Shown here piece by piece: positions 1 to 11,133 of a stretch of 64,000 nucleotides of DNA. The DNA lies in NCBI GenBank assembly GCA_026936335.1, contig JAPMXV010000039.1, positions 124,001 through 188,000 on the forward strand. The letters run 5' to 3'. A model generated the notes under the pieces. It searched no databases. It saw only the letters and a list, made by a program, of their open reading frames with translations, and was not told the DNA's origin. The stretch is from Mantamonas sphyraenae. Lineage: Eukaryota > CRuMs > Mantamonadidae. Position 1 is the first letter of the stretch. The number at the start of each line of letters is the position of its first letter. A program made the position numbers and the translations under genes.

Positions 1-1
1 T

Positions 2-3000
2 GACATAGGTTCACGCACACCACAGCTGTGCTTGGACGTCGTTCAGGTGCTTTTTCACACCCTGGACCACTCGCTGGGCTTGTCTCAGGCTCTGTTTGAG
101 GATTTCGCTCAGGCAGACGGCCACATCGTCCTCGCAGACACCATGTCCTGGCTGTGCACAGAAGCAGACTCAGGTCACACCCAATCCACATCCATCGCTG
201 GTTCTCAGGACGGTGAGGACGACGCGGAGGCGGACACGTCGCGCCGGCAGTTGGCACTGGAGTTTATCGACTGCTGTGTGGCCCTGGTGCATGTGAACCA
301 TATGCAAACGGACGCCAACGCGTTTGGCATCGTGGTCAAGACGTTCACACGTGCACCGTGGATGCGAGATCACATCGTGGGACACCTGAAGCAGTTGTAT
401 TTTGCACACCCGCAGGCTTACCCGCAGTTGCAGGCTCACATGGCGCCGTTCCAATTTCTCTTTGATGCGTTTGACCACTTGTCCATGGATACGCAGCACC
501 GTGTCATGTCCCTGTTTAAGCGCCTGTTGTCGCGCACAGGTGTTGACTGCGCACGCGAAATCGACGGCTTTGTCGCCCTGCTACACAGCGTCAATGCGTC
601 CACACGGCTGCTGGTGGCCCAGTACATGATCGAATTTGTGCTCAGCGACAGACTCCTGGAAAGTAGCCAGCTCGCAAATGCCCGCTTGTTGCCGCTGCTC
701 ATCGGACCCCTTTCTGCACCGTTTGATCTTTCCTACTTGCGCTCACTGTTTGGCGACGAGAAAGAAGCACAGAATCGCATTGTAGAGCACTCGCTGAGCC
801 AGCTACGGGCCAATGCAATCAATGTGGCCATGGAGGGCGGCATGGAGTTTCGTGACTGTGACGCAGCGGGTCTCTTCAACGGCAAGTTGCCAGCGTTTGA
901 CGATGAACTGTTCACTCGGCTGGCACAATCCAAACTGGATCAAATCCAGGAGGAGAATGTTGTGCTGAGTCTGGATTGCATCAAGGTGGCGTACTACGTA
1001 GCGGCCAAAATGCTCTTCCTTGCGTATGTGTTTGTGCGCAACAACACAGAGAACCAGACACAGCTCATCAAACGCAGTGGCTTGTGCATTCTGTACAGCA
1101 GCACCGACGACCTGGTGCTTCGCAAGCCTGCCTTCAAGGTGTTGGCCCTCCTGGCTGCAGTTGCAACAACAGTACCGTCGAGTGGCCCTTCTGCAGCCTC
1201 CTCGTCGTCCTCATCGTCATCGTCCTCGTCGTCTTCCTCGAGTGACAAAGAAGAAACTGTGGGAAACAACGCCGAAGCGCCAATTGCCAAATCTGTGGTG
1301 CGTGATCTCGTTGGGATGCTGCAGGACAGCGGGCCCACCTCGACGCTGGACATGCAAGTGGTGGTGCTGCGGAGAGACATTCTCAGCAGTCTGGCAGACA
1401 TTATGCTGCGCCATTCAAGCGCACGCGACGAGTTTCGCACGTTTGGCGGCTACATCTGGTGTTTGTCTACCCTGGACGGAATGGCACACAGCGTGCCGGA
1501 GCACAAGCAGTACCACATTCGGGGCAGCGTCTTGCGTGTGGCTGTGCTGCGATTGCTGCAGGCCATCATGCAAGCACTTTCCCGATCCATGCTGGATCAC
1601 AAGGTGAACACGACGTACATGCGTGAGGAAATCGGCTTTGACACACTGCTGGCACCTTTGCAACGCTACGAGATGCTTTCCAGCGAACAGGGCGCCGGAA
1701 TGGCGGATGCACTCATCAACTTGGGGTTGCGTGGTTCCTGGCCGTTGCATTGCCGAAGCAAGCCGCGCTGCAGCGATGCAAGTTGCGCACGCTGCCACGC
1801 CTCCTTGCAATTGGTGCATCCCGAGCCAGTGGCGCTGTTGATGAAAATGTTGCAGGCTCAGTTGATGCAGGTCGACGTGGGCCTTGTGCGCACGTGTCTG
1901 CGCAACTTGGCACTTATCGCTGGCCGGTTTGCGTCCAACGCCCTCATTCTGTGCAGCCACGGCCTGTTGCGCACCGTGATGGACACATTTGCCGACCAGA
2001 TGCACAAAGAGGAACTTGAGGTGCAGGAGGATGTGTTGCATCTGATAGCCACGTTGGGCAAACACAGCATTAGCCCCGCGGAGTTGCGCGGGCTGTTCGG
2101 TGCACTTCATCGACGATCGATGAGCGTGGCCTTGTTGCGCTGTCTGCACACGGTGGCCACCAGTGATTGGCAGATGCCAGCAAGGTGTGTGGACATGCGC
2201 CCTGCGCACGGGCCCCGTGTGCTGGACAAGGACATCCTCAACTGGCCGCCTGGATCGGGATACACCGTCAGCGTGTGGCTCATGACTGAGGTGGCCAATG
2301 CTTCGGTGCTGTGGTTGGGTGCCAAGGCCAACGGGTTCAAGCTGGCTTTGGAACAGGGACGTGTGTCTGTGCACGGATCTGTGTTTGATCGTGCCACGTT
2401 GCAGAATGGCACGTGGTACCACGTTACCGTCTCTCACCACATCATGGGCGACGTCAGGCTGTACATTAACGGGATCCACGTTGGCACGGACCCGAACATC
2501 GGGTACGGCCCGCGGTTGACCATCAGCGAGGCGGCACAGTTTCATCTTGGACCGGGCGGCTTCCACGTGGGGCCCCTGAGTGTGTTTTCTCAAGCGATGG
2601 ATGCGAAGCAAGTGTTTAGCTTGTTTTCGCTTGGGCCCAGCTACGCAGGGACGCTGGAGGGGGAGCTGGACTCGCTGACGCACTTTCAACACATTTCGGG
2701 CAAGGCACTCAAGGTGTTTGACATGCAGCGTCCCGAGTCGCCCACTGCGCTGTTGCACGCCATGGTCGACCGCCTGGTCATGTGTTTCGATCCGGAAGAG
2801 GTGCCAGGCCACCTGGAGCGACAGTTGTTTTTGGAGTCGGCCGTGGCCGTGGGTGGCATGCGTGCGCTGCTGTACCTGCTGGCAAAGGCGAACCAGGACA
2901 GCGAGGAGCGCACGCTGTGTTTGGACATTCTGTTGGCGGCATTGCAGGGGTCGCCTGTGTCACAACGAGACATGGAGGCGATGCACGGGTACAAACAGCT

Positions 3001-4266
3001 TGCTGGCATTCTATTGCACGAGGAGTACCACATCACGCGTGCAATGCTTGACAGTCTGCTGGATGCATGCGTCAGTGACGGCGTAGTGAGCAACATGACG
3101 CTCATGCGTGACGTGGTGCTGGAGTTTGAGCTTTGGCACAGCATGCCCGTGAAGCTGCAGCTTCACCTGTGTGGCAAGCTGGTGGACATGGTCAATGTTG
3201 AGAGCACGCGTGGATCGTTCAACAGGCGCTATTTGCGCGACGAGAACAAGGTGGGTCAATCGCTGCTTGCCTGGTTTCATCGCCATACTGTCGACCCTGC
3301 CATGTATGCACTGCTCATGCAGCTGCTGCAGGCCATTGTGGACAACACAGACCTGTACGCGTTCATTGTCAGCACCCACGACGGCTACGCACAGCCACAG
3401 CTGCGTGCCTGCGTCGTGCAACTTCTCCTGGAGCAGCTGCGTGCATCGCCAGAGGCCTTGGAGGCCTTTCAAACGCAGGTTTCGCTGGAGACACTGCTAA
3501 CAATGGTTCACACGCGCGACGCCGTGTGTCGCACACTCATCCTCAACGTGTTGGAGATGGTGTTGCGTGCCCCGGCCCAGCTCGAGGCATTTCATCGACT
3601 GCACGGCTTTGCAGTGTTGGGACGCCAATTGGCCAAGCACCCAGACTCCGCCAACACGTTTGCGCTGCTGCTGCAAGTTGTGCTGGGTCCCGAGCACACG
3701 GCAAGCAACAGCATGCTGCAGTTGACGCCAGAGCTGCAGGTGGAGCTGCACTCTCCCGACGCCGTGATCACCATGATCATGGTTGCACGCAGCTGCTGTA
3801 CTGTTGAACTGTTGGGTTTGCAACGTGCGGTGCTGGGTGAGTTGCATTTGGTTCTGGAGCAGCGGTTGTTGCCTATGGAACACATTGCACGCCTGCCGCC
3901 GTTTCTTGTCGATCTGCTCACGTACAACGGCAAACCGTTGGAAGAGAACGCAACGGCGGTGATGGAACGCTTTGCTGGGCTCATGAGCATCTTTGCACTT
4001 GTGAGTGTGCAGGACGTGACGCTCCTTGAGCAGACGTTGGTGCAGCTTGCGACACTGCCGTATGCAGACCGACGTGTCATCCAGCAACGCGTGCTCATGG
4101 ACACTCTGAGTGCATTTGTTGCACATACGGCGAGCTGGCCCGCTCAGAAACAGCTGGAGAAGCGTCAATTGGCCATGCTCGACGCTATGGCAACGCTGGT
4201 GGTTGACCTCAACATCATTTGGCTGGAACAGAACCGAGAACAAGCGGCTGCGGCGGTGGCGGTCGA

Positions 4267-4303
<37 letters not shown>

Positions 4304-7300
4304 AGTGCCAATGACGACGGAGGCGACAGCGCAATGGCCGCATTGGTCAGCTTTGGCATGGAGGACGAAACTGAATTTGCATACGGGTGTGTCAAGGTGC
4401 TTGGCGAGGTGAGGCGTACACTGGGTGGGATCAAGCAAGCGACACGAGTGTTGTTTGGCATGACCGATGGCTTGTTGCGCATGCTGTTGTACCTGTTGAA
4501 GAGCGGACGGCGCATGCTGGAGGGAAGGGTGCAGTTCGTGCTGGACTGCTTGCAGGACACGTGGTTGGCCAAGGAGTACGTGGGTCACGCCGAATTTGTC
4601 AGTCGCTTCATGGTCTATTCTGTGGACATGCTCAAATCGTCCAACGAACACATCCGTAGCGCCACCCGTGCGGCGTGGACGGCCATGCTGGAGGGCAACG
4701 AGCGCACTGCCAAGACGGTGCTGCAGAGCGACGGCGGCACCTGGGGAGGCTTTCGCGTGTCGCTGGACACCATTGTGGTCAAGAGTGGCGTGTCGCGCGA
4801 CGTGGCCAAGTGGGAAGAGCGGGATGACATCCGGGTGCGTCAACGGCAAGCGGTGTTGGGTGTGGCAGTGGAAGCCAGCGAGATGGAGGCGCAGGAGCGT
4901 GCCAAGAGCGTGCGTGTGGCGGAGGTGGGCATCCGCAGCGTGTTTATGGAGGAGGAGCAGAAACTGCATCGGCCGTTGTGGATGCGCATGCACGGGCGTG
5001 GCGAAGCACAGTGGCTGGTGGCCAAGGTGTGGCGCTCCACTGTGCGCATGGTCACTGGGGAGGGTGGAGTGTGGAGTAGCATGCGTGTGCGTGACATGAC
5101 AGACTACGACCACGAGGAAATGGTTTCGTGGAAGTTGAATCCTTGCGAGACGCCCGATCGGCGTCGCCTGCGACAGCAGCGCGTGGTGCGCGTACATCGC
5201 TCCTTCTTTCCCCTTCGCATGCTGGGCATTATTGACAGCAGTGCCATGGAACTTGTACAAGCGGGCACAGGGGCACGTATGGGTGGAGGCAGCACCGATG
5301 AGTACGACGAAACGTCGACTCAGCACAGTGTGGCCGGCTCCAGTGGTTTGGTGAGCACCAAGGCAACCAGCAGCACGGGACATGACACAAAGATGCAACT
5401 GGCCATGCAAATGAGTGCAAGCATGCAAGCAGCGGCTGTGGCGAGTGCTGCTCTGCCTGGCGCCGCCGCGCAGACAAGCGCACGCAAGGTGATGATGCGA
5501 CGCAAGATTGACAGTGTGCTTGGCATTGGCGAGGATGACGTGTTCCTCGACTACCTGGACGAAGATGTCAACTCGTTCACCAACCGCAACGTGATGCTCA
5601 GCGAAAACGTTCGTCTGGTGATGCACGTGAGCAGGGTGACCCCGTTCTGCAAGCGACAGGGTGAACTGCTGCTGGGCGATGAACAGTGCTACTTTCTGGA
5701 GGACGAAGAACGTCAGGAGGACGAGTCTCACTTTTACTACGGCGCCGCAGAGCACAGCGTGCGTTGGTCATACGGCCAAATCAAGGAGATCCACAGGCGG
5801 CGCTACCTGTTGCAAGAGAATGCGCTGGAGATCTTTCTGACAAATGGCAACACGTTGCTGCTTGCGTTTGACACGCGCGAGGACCGTGAATCTGCGCTGG
5901 GGCAGCTGACATCCATGGATCTGACCAACTTTGTGGACTACGAAGACAAGGTGAACGGATCGCTGCTGCGCAAGTCGATCACGGACAAGTGGCGCGAGGG
6001 CTCCATGAGCAACTTTGAGTATCTGATGCACCTGAATACGATGGCAGGCCGTTCGTTCAACGACCTTACCCAGTATCCCGTGTTTCCGTTCCTGCTGCGC
6101 GAGTACGATGCACAAGAGTATCGCGAGAGCGAGGAGCACCTGCGCGAGCTGTCCAAGCCGATGGGTGCGCAGGACGAGAAGCGTCTGGAGAAGTTTGTGG
6201 AAAAGTACACAGCCATCCAAGACCTGGGCATGGAGTCGGAGCCATACTACTACGGTTCGCATTACAGCAACGTGGGTTCTGTGCTGCATTTCATGGTGCG
6301 TTGCCAGCCCTGGTCGGAATTCTTCCTGGAGTTCCAGGGCGGTGCCTTTGACCTGCCCGACCGGCTGTTCCACGATGTCAAGCGCACATGGCAGCTTGCG
6401 TCGGCCGAGTCGACGTCGGATGTGAAAGAGCTCATACCGGAGCTGTTTTACTTTCCGGAAATGCTGGTGAACGAGAACCGGTTCGACCTGGGCATCAAAC
6501 AGAATGGAGACAAAGTGGACGACGTGTGGCTGCCTGCGTGGGCGCAAGGGGACGCACGTCGCTTTGTGCGCATGCACGAGCGGTTGCTGGAGAGCGACGT
6601 GGTGTCTGCCAAGTTGCACCTGTGGATCGATTTGATCTTTGGGTACAAACAGACGGGCAACGAAGCCACCAAGTGTTGGAATGTGTTCCATCCGCTCACC
6701 TACGAGGGCAACGTGGACATCGAATCCATCGAAGACGAAATCCAAAAGCAGGCCACCATTGTGCAGATCAACAACTACGGCCAAACGCCCAAGCAACTGT
6801 TCACCAAGAGCCATCCCAAGCGCAAGCACAAGACACGCCTGAGCACCCTGGCCCGCAACCCGCAGCGGTGGGTGCCTCGCCAGGAAAAAGGTCGCTGGGA
6901 AGCCGGTGGGCTGCTTGTGGAGGGTATGCGTGTGGAATGGCGAGGATCCATGGTGAGTGTGGGTGGCAAGTGGCAGCAGCGCAGTCTCAACGACGTGGTG
7001 ACCTGTGGTGCTGCTGGCGAACGCGGTCAGGTTGTGCTTGGCAGCTCCAGTGGCATTCTGCAGTTGTGGCGTGTGATGGGTGCTGGCAAACGTGTGGAAC
7101 TGAGCCCAGGGGCCATGTTGGTTGGCGCACACGGCGCACGCATCCGCTGCGTCGACGTCGTGCCCGAGTTTAGCGTCCTTGTGAGTGGCGACGACGAGGG
7201 ACGCCTTGTCCTGTGGGACCTCAACCGACTCGAGTATGTGCGTGAGTACGTGGCACAGGACAACGCACCTGTGCGTCGAGTTGGCATCACCGAGCAGTCG

Positions 7301-7831
7301 TCGTCCTCGTCGTCGTCGTCATCGTCATCCTCAGACACAGCAGACGGTGACGGAGGACAGCCCGTCGTCAGCCACAGTGAGGATGGGAATGGGAATGGGA
7401 CCGAGAAAGAGGAGCAAGAGGCAGTGCCGACGGGATTGGCCACCACGGCTGTGGATTGCGTGTGCATGAGCCGCAACACAGGCGAACTGGCTGTGAGCCA
7501 TGGACGCTGGGTGGATGTGTGGAGCATCAATGGGCGACTCTTGGGACGTGTGGATGCAGGGTGTGTGGTGACGTGTCTGGTGTGGACGGACGACGAGGAC
7601 GGACGCAATCCAAACGTGCTTGTGTGCGGCGGCGTCGGCGGGAAGGTGGTCGTCATTGACGCCTTGGAACTGACTCCTGTGTCGTCATACACGCTGGCCA
7701 AGGGCTCTACCGACGTGGCAGCCATTTCTGTGCTCAAGAGTGCCACACAACTGCAGGTGCGCATGCAGGATGCCACCGTGTTTCGTCTCGAATCCCAAGA
7801 TGTGATGGGCAGCCTTCTCGATGAACTCTGA
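2..7831 (+). CDS. WDFY3: WDFY3/ALFY-like BEACH-WD40 protein, 5' truncated
   Basis: This is the 3' part of a giant BEACH scaffold gene; WDFY3-type proteins act in selective autophagy and membrane traffic. About 2,600 residues are visible and the frame is still open at the left edge. Numbering from base 32: a helical armadillo-like region; a concanavalin-like (LamG-type) domain at about 716-836 (motifs YTVSVWLM, LYINGIHVG); a PH-BEACH domain at about 1855-1965; a BEACH domain at about 1973-2262 (NFEYLMHLNTMAGRSFNDL, QYPVFPF, WIDLIFGYKQ); and WD40 repeats to the end. The BEACH domain resembles WDFY3 most. The C-terminal FYVE finger of animal WDFY3 is missing; the protein stops just after the WD repeats. 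Ser runs at about bases 1200-1250 and 7300-7330 are low-complexity linkers. Bases 2-25 end CACACCACAG and could instead be the tail of an intron, with this exon starting at 26. Stop TGA; the next gene follows 132 bp later on the same strand. Confidence 0.93.
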
Positions 7832-7963
7832 GCAGGAGGGGACAAACGGCAGCGTGAAAATGCCTTGTTTGGCAATGAAATGTGTACAGCGGGATTCATC
7901 CGAGAGGAAGGAGAAGGAGCATGCGCCACATCGGCCAAAGTGTGGGTTGTTGTTGGCTGGCAA

Positions 7964-10900
7964 ATGTCAAAGCGACCGCCACGGGCGCCATCCAAGGGCT
8001 CGTCGCCTACGACAGGCACAACGACGCCTGGATCGGCGGCGTCGTCGGCTGCGTCGTCGGCGGTGGCCTCTGCATTGGCGTCGGCCATGGGACTGGTGGT
8101 CGGGGTGACGCCCTCGCAAACCGCCCGTTTGCCGCGTGTCGTGCGTCCGTCGTCACTCTCTGCATTCACCCAGTGTCTACCAGGCGGAGAGCATAGCAGC
8201 AGTGGACAACGGAGCGCAGGAAAGCAGGCGTGGGGCGACGGTGACGAGACAGAGGCGCAGGCGGAAACGGCGGAGGACGATGAAGAGGGAACGGGCGAGA
8301 AGAAGCCACGCAGAGTCTCCGTGCTCCACCGGCTGACAGCGACTATTTATCACACATTTTCCAAGTGCAACGCCGAGTTTCGATATGGACCGACGCACTC
8401 GCCGCCGTTCCTGACACGGGACCACCGGGCAGCCGGCAACAACGGGAACGACAACGAAGCGAGCGATCTGATTGTCAGGGCACAGGACACGCTCCTGGAC
8501 AGTCATGGCAACAAGTACATTGTGCTGTCGCTGTTGGGAAACGGGTCGTTTGGACACGTGTTCAAGGCCATAGAGCTGAGCACCATGCGTGTCAAGGCCA
8601 TCAAGGTCATCAAGAGCAAAACGGCGTACTATAACCAGGCGTACACCGAGATCAGCATTCTCAAGAAACTCAAAGCGGCGTATCCGGAACAGAGTGCACC
8701 GTTGATCCATCTGGATTCGTTCTTCCAATTCCGTTCGCACCTGTGTCTCGTGTTTGAGGTGTTGGGGGACAATCTGTACCAGCTGCTGCGACACAACGGC
8801 TTCCACGGCCTCAGCAGCAATGTGGTGCGCATCCTCCTGCGCCAGCTACTCGAGGCGCTGGTGTGTCTGTACAAACGCAACGTCATCCATTGCGACATCA
8901 AGCCTGAAAACGTGCTGCTGCGCGACAACCATAGCGCAGACGTCAAACTCATCGATTTTGGCTCCGCCTGCTGGGGCAATGCCACCGTGTACACTTACAT
9001 CCAATCTCGCTTCTACCGCGCCCCCGAAGTCATTCTTGGTTTGCCCTACAACGGGGCCATCGACGTGTGGAGCACGGGTTGCGTGGCCGCCGAGCTGTTT
9101 CTCGGCCTGCCCTTGTTCCCCGCTGTCAACGAACACGACATGCTCTCACGCATCAGCAGTATGTTGGGAGACCTGCCCAACCACATGATTGTGCTGGGAA
9201 AGAGTGCACACAAGTTTTACACGGCGCAGCAGACGCTGAAGAGCCGCGCCACATACAACAGCGAAAACAACATCCAGAAAGAACCACCACCGAGCTACTT
9301 CAAGTACAAGGATCTGGAACAGATTGTAACGCGGTACCACATGCCTGCTGGAGTCGATGTGGAGGCGGAGATGGAAACGCGTCATGCTTTGGTCCATCTG
9401 TTGACTCACATGCTGGCGTTGGATCCTTGTGTGCGCATCACGCCCATGCAGGCGTTGCAGCATCCGTTTGTAACGGGCGAACCCTGGACGGGTTCCTTTG
9501 AATTCGACCCGCAACTGGGTCCCAGCTACGAACGGATGCCATCGTGGTGGCGCAGTATCAACTCGGCACAAAGTGCACTCAACACGCCTATGCTTGGCAG
9601 TAGCTTCCCTGCCATGCCTCTGTTTGGTGCCAGCCCCGTAGCCACCCCGGGACAATGGGTGCACCTTGCACAGCCGTACTACCCAAAGAATTTGTTTGGA
9701 AGCAGCAGCAGCAGTGGCAGCGGTAGCAGCAGTGGCGCTGGTGCTTCCGCGAGTAATGCGTACCAAACAGCATCGTCGTCATCGTCGTCATCGACTTTGT
9801 CCGAGTCTTCTGGGGTCGCTGGACACCACCAGACGATGGTGGGCATGTCGGGGGCAATGATGACGGCTGTGACCGCGGGAGCCATGGGCACGGCGGCGGT
9901 CAACACACACATGACGGCTTCTGCGGTGATGGTGAGCACGGGAGGACCCTCGTCGGCACCAAGTCGAGGCAGCGCGAGTGCATCGTTGTTGCCAAGTGCC
10001 AGTCCATCACCGGAACTGAGCCCAGAGTTTGACACCGTGCCCAACATCGACATTGTACATAGCATCGACGTGTTTGACACACCCAAGAGTAGCAACGGCC
10101 GCTGGATGCGAGGCACAGCAAAAGCAGCCGCCATCGAGGGAAATGGCGACGCAGACATACACGGCACATCGCAAGCAGCAGAGACATACAACACGATATC
10201 AGGCTTGGGAACCAATACCAGCACCACCAGCACCAGCACCTCCTATGCAACCTCCACGGGCAATGATGGCGATGACGACGACGACGGAGCCATTTTCCAG
10301 ATGGACGAGTTCCAGGAGGAGGAGGAGGAGGCTGTGCAAACGACGCCTGTTATGACAAATCAACGCCCTCCTCGCATGCAACGGTCGCATGGCGGGCGAA
10401 GTGGAAGTGGAAAAGGGAAAAAGGGCCAACGCAGCCGTTCGTACGGCCACCACGGGGCACAGCAGGTGTGGCGACAACCAAAGGGGAACGAAGCTCGGCA
10501 TTACGGCAGTGGCATGGGCGGTGCATCGGACATCAACAGCAACTGGAGAGTTGGCATGGCCAGCGAGGGAAGCGGAGGAAATCCGCAAGCGCAAGCGCCG
10601 CGTGACGGCCAGAAGCAGCAACAGCAGCAGGGACAGCACAGATATGGTCGCCACTACAATAACGAAAGCAGCAATAGCAACGGCAACTCGGAGGAGTCGG
10701 CAGGCAGCGAACCCGTGTGGATGAAGATGATGAGTTTGGGGAAGAGTCCAAGTGCCAGCATGGGTGCGTTTGCTTCGCCACCGAACAGGTCTGGAGGCAG
10801 CAACACAGGCAAAGTGGGCAGTGTGGGCAGTGTGGGCAGTTTGGGCAGTGTGGGCAGTGCAGGGAGCTCCTCGGCACTGGTTTCCTCGTCGGGATCGCCA

Positions 10901-11074
10901 CGGCGACACAAACGCCGTGGTGGCGCTGGCGGCAGCAACAGCAGCAACAGCAGCAGTCGGCAACGAAGCAGCAGCAGCAGCCACAGCAGCCACGGTGGAC
11001 GAAAGGGAAAGAAGAAGAGTGGGCAGAAGCCACGGACAACAGTGTCTGGATTTGAACCAAAAAAGAAGTCGTGA
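7964..11074 (+). CDS. YAK1: YAK1-type DYRK protein kinase
   Basis: Dual-specificity Ser/Thr/Tyr kinase of the DYRK family; YAK1 enzymes slow growth on stress or starvation. From the chosen ATG the protein is 1,036 aa. The kinase domain lies at about 184-504, with a glycine loop (LGNGSFGHVF), the catalytic Lys in VKAIKVIK, HCDIKPEN (DYRK-type HCD), the DFG motif in LIDFGSA and an activation loop YTYIQSRFYRAPEV with the DYRK YxY autophosphorylation pair. ELFLGLPLFP and the end motif HPFVTGEP single out the YAK1 subfamily over DYRK1/2 and HIPK. The last 530 residues are Ser/Gly/Gln-rich and contain a GSVGSVGSLGSVG repeat near base 10820. Start choice: the frame is open further up, and an ATG at 7880 is also possible; I prefer 7964 (MSKRPPRAP) because the upstream residues look non-coding. 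Convergent with AGMO, the stops being 59 bp apart. Confidence 0.92.
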   Translation: MSKRPPRAPSKGSSPTTGTTTPGSAASSAASSAVASALASAMGLVVGVTPSQTARLPRVVRPSSLSAFTQCLPGGEHSSSGQRSAGKQAWGDGDETEAQAETAEDDEEGTGEKKPRRVSVLHRLTATIYHTFSKCNAEFRYGPTHSPPFLTRDHRAAGNNGNDNEASDLIVRAQDTLLDSHGNKYIVLSLLGNGSFGHVFKAIELSTMRVKAIKVIKSKTAYYNQAYTEISILKKLKAAYPEQSAPLIHLDSFFQFRSHLCLVFEVLGDNLYQLLRHNGFHGLSSNVVRILLRQLLEALVCLYKRNVIHCDIKPENVLLRDNHSADVKLIDFGSACWGNATVYTYIQSRFYRAPEVILGLPYNGAIDVWSTGCVAAELFLGLPLFPAVNEHDMLSRISSMLGDLPNHMIVLGKSAHKFYTAQQTLKSRATYNSENNIQKEPPPSYFKYKDLEQIVTRYHMPAGVDVEAEMETRHALVHLLTHMLALDPCVRITPMQALQHPFVTGEPWTGSFEFDPQLGPSYERMPSWWRSINSAQSALNTPMLGSSFPAMPLFGASPVATPGQWVHLAQPYYPKNLFGSSSSSGSGSSSGAGASASNAYQTASSSSSSSTLSESSGVAGHHQTMVGMSGAMMTAVTAGAMGTAAVNTHMTASAVMVSTGGPSSAPSRGSASASLLPSASPSPELSPEFDTVPNIDIVHSIDVFDTPKSSNGRWMRGTAKAAAIEGNGDADIHGTSQAAETYNTISGLGTNTSTTSTSTSYATSTGNDGDDDDDGAIFQMDEFQEEEEEAVQTTPVMTNQRPPRMQRSHGGRSGSGKGKKGQRSRSYGHHGAQQVWRQPKGNEARHYGSGMGGASDINSNWRVGMASEGSGGNPQAQAPRDGQKQQQQQGQHRYGRHYNNESSNSNGNSEESAGSEPVWMKMMSLGKSPSASMGAFASPPNRSGGSNTGKVGSVGSVGSLGSVGSAGSSSALVSSSGSPRRHKRRGGAGGSNSSNSSSRQRSSSSSHSSHGGRKGKKKSGQKPRTTVSGFEPKKKS
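10805..10862 (+). repeat. GTGGGCAGT tandem repeat (Gly-Ser-Val) in YAK1
   Basis: Near-perfect 9-bp units within the kinase tail, encoding GSVGSVGSLGSVG. Probably slippage-prone. Confidence 0.8.
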
Positions 11075-11133
11075 TGAGGTTGTGTTCTGTTCTGTTCATT
11101 CCTTTGGTGACGTTGTGCTCCATCCAAATGCCA

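Noticed and set aside
3497-5755. 752-codon open frame on the minus strand inside the BEACH gene
   Set aside because: It is antisense to conserved domains, rich in His/Gln/Val, and matches the mirror of GC-rich codon use. No motif.
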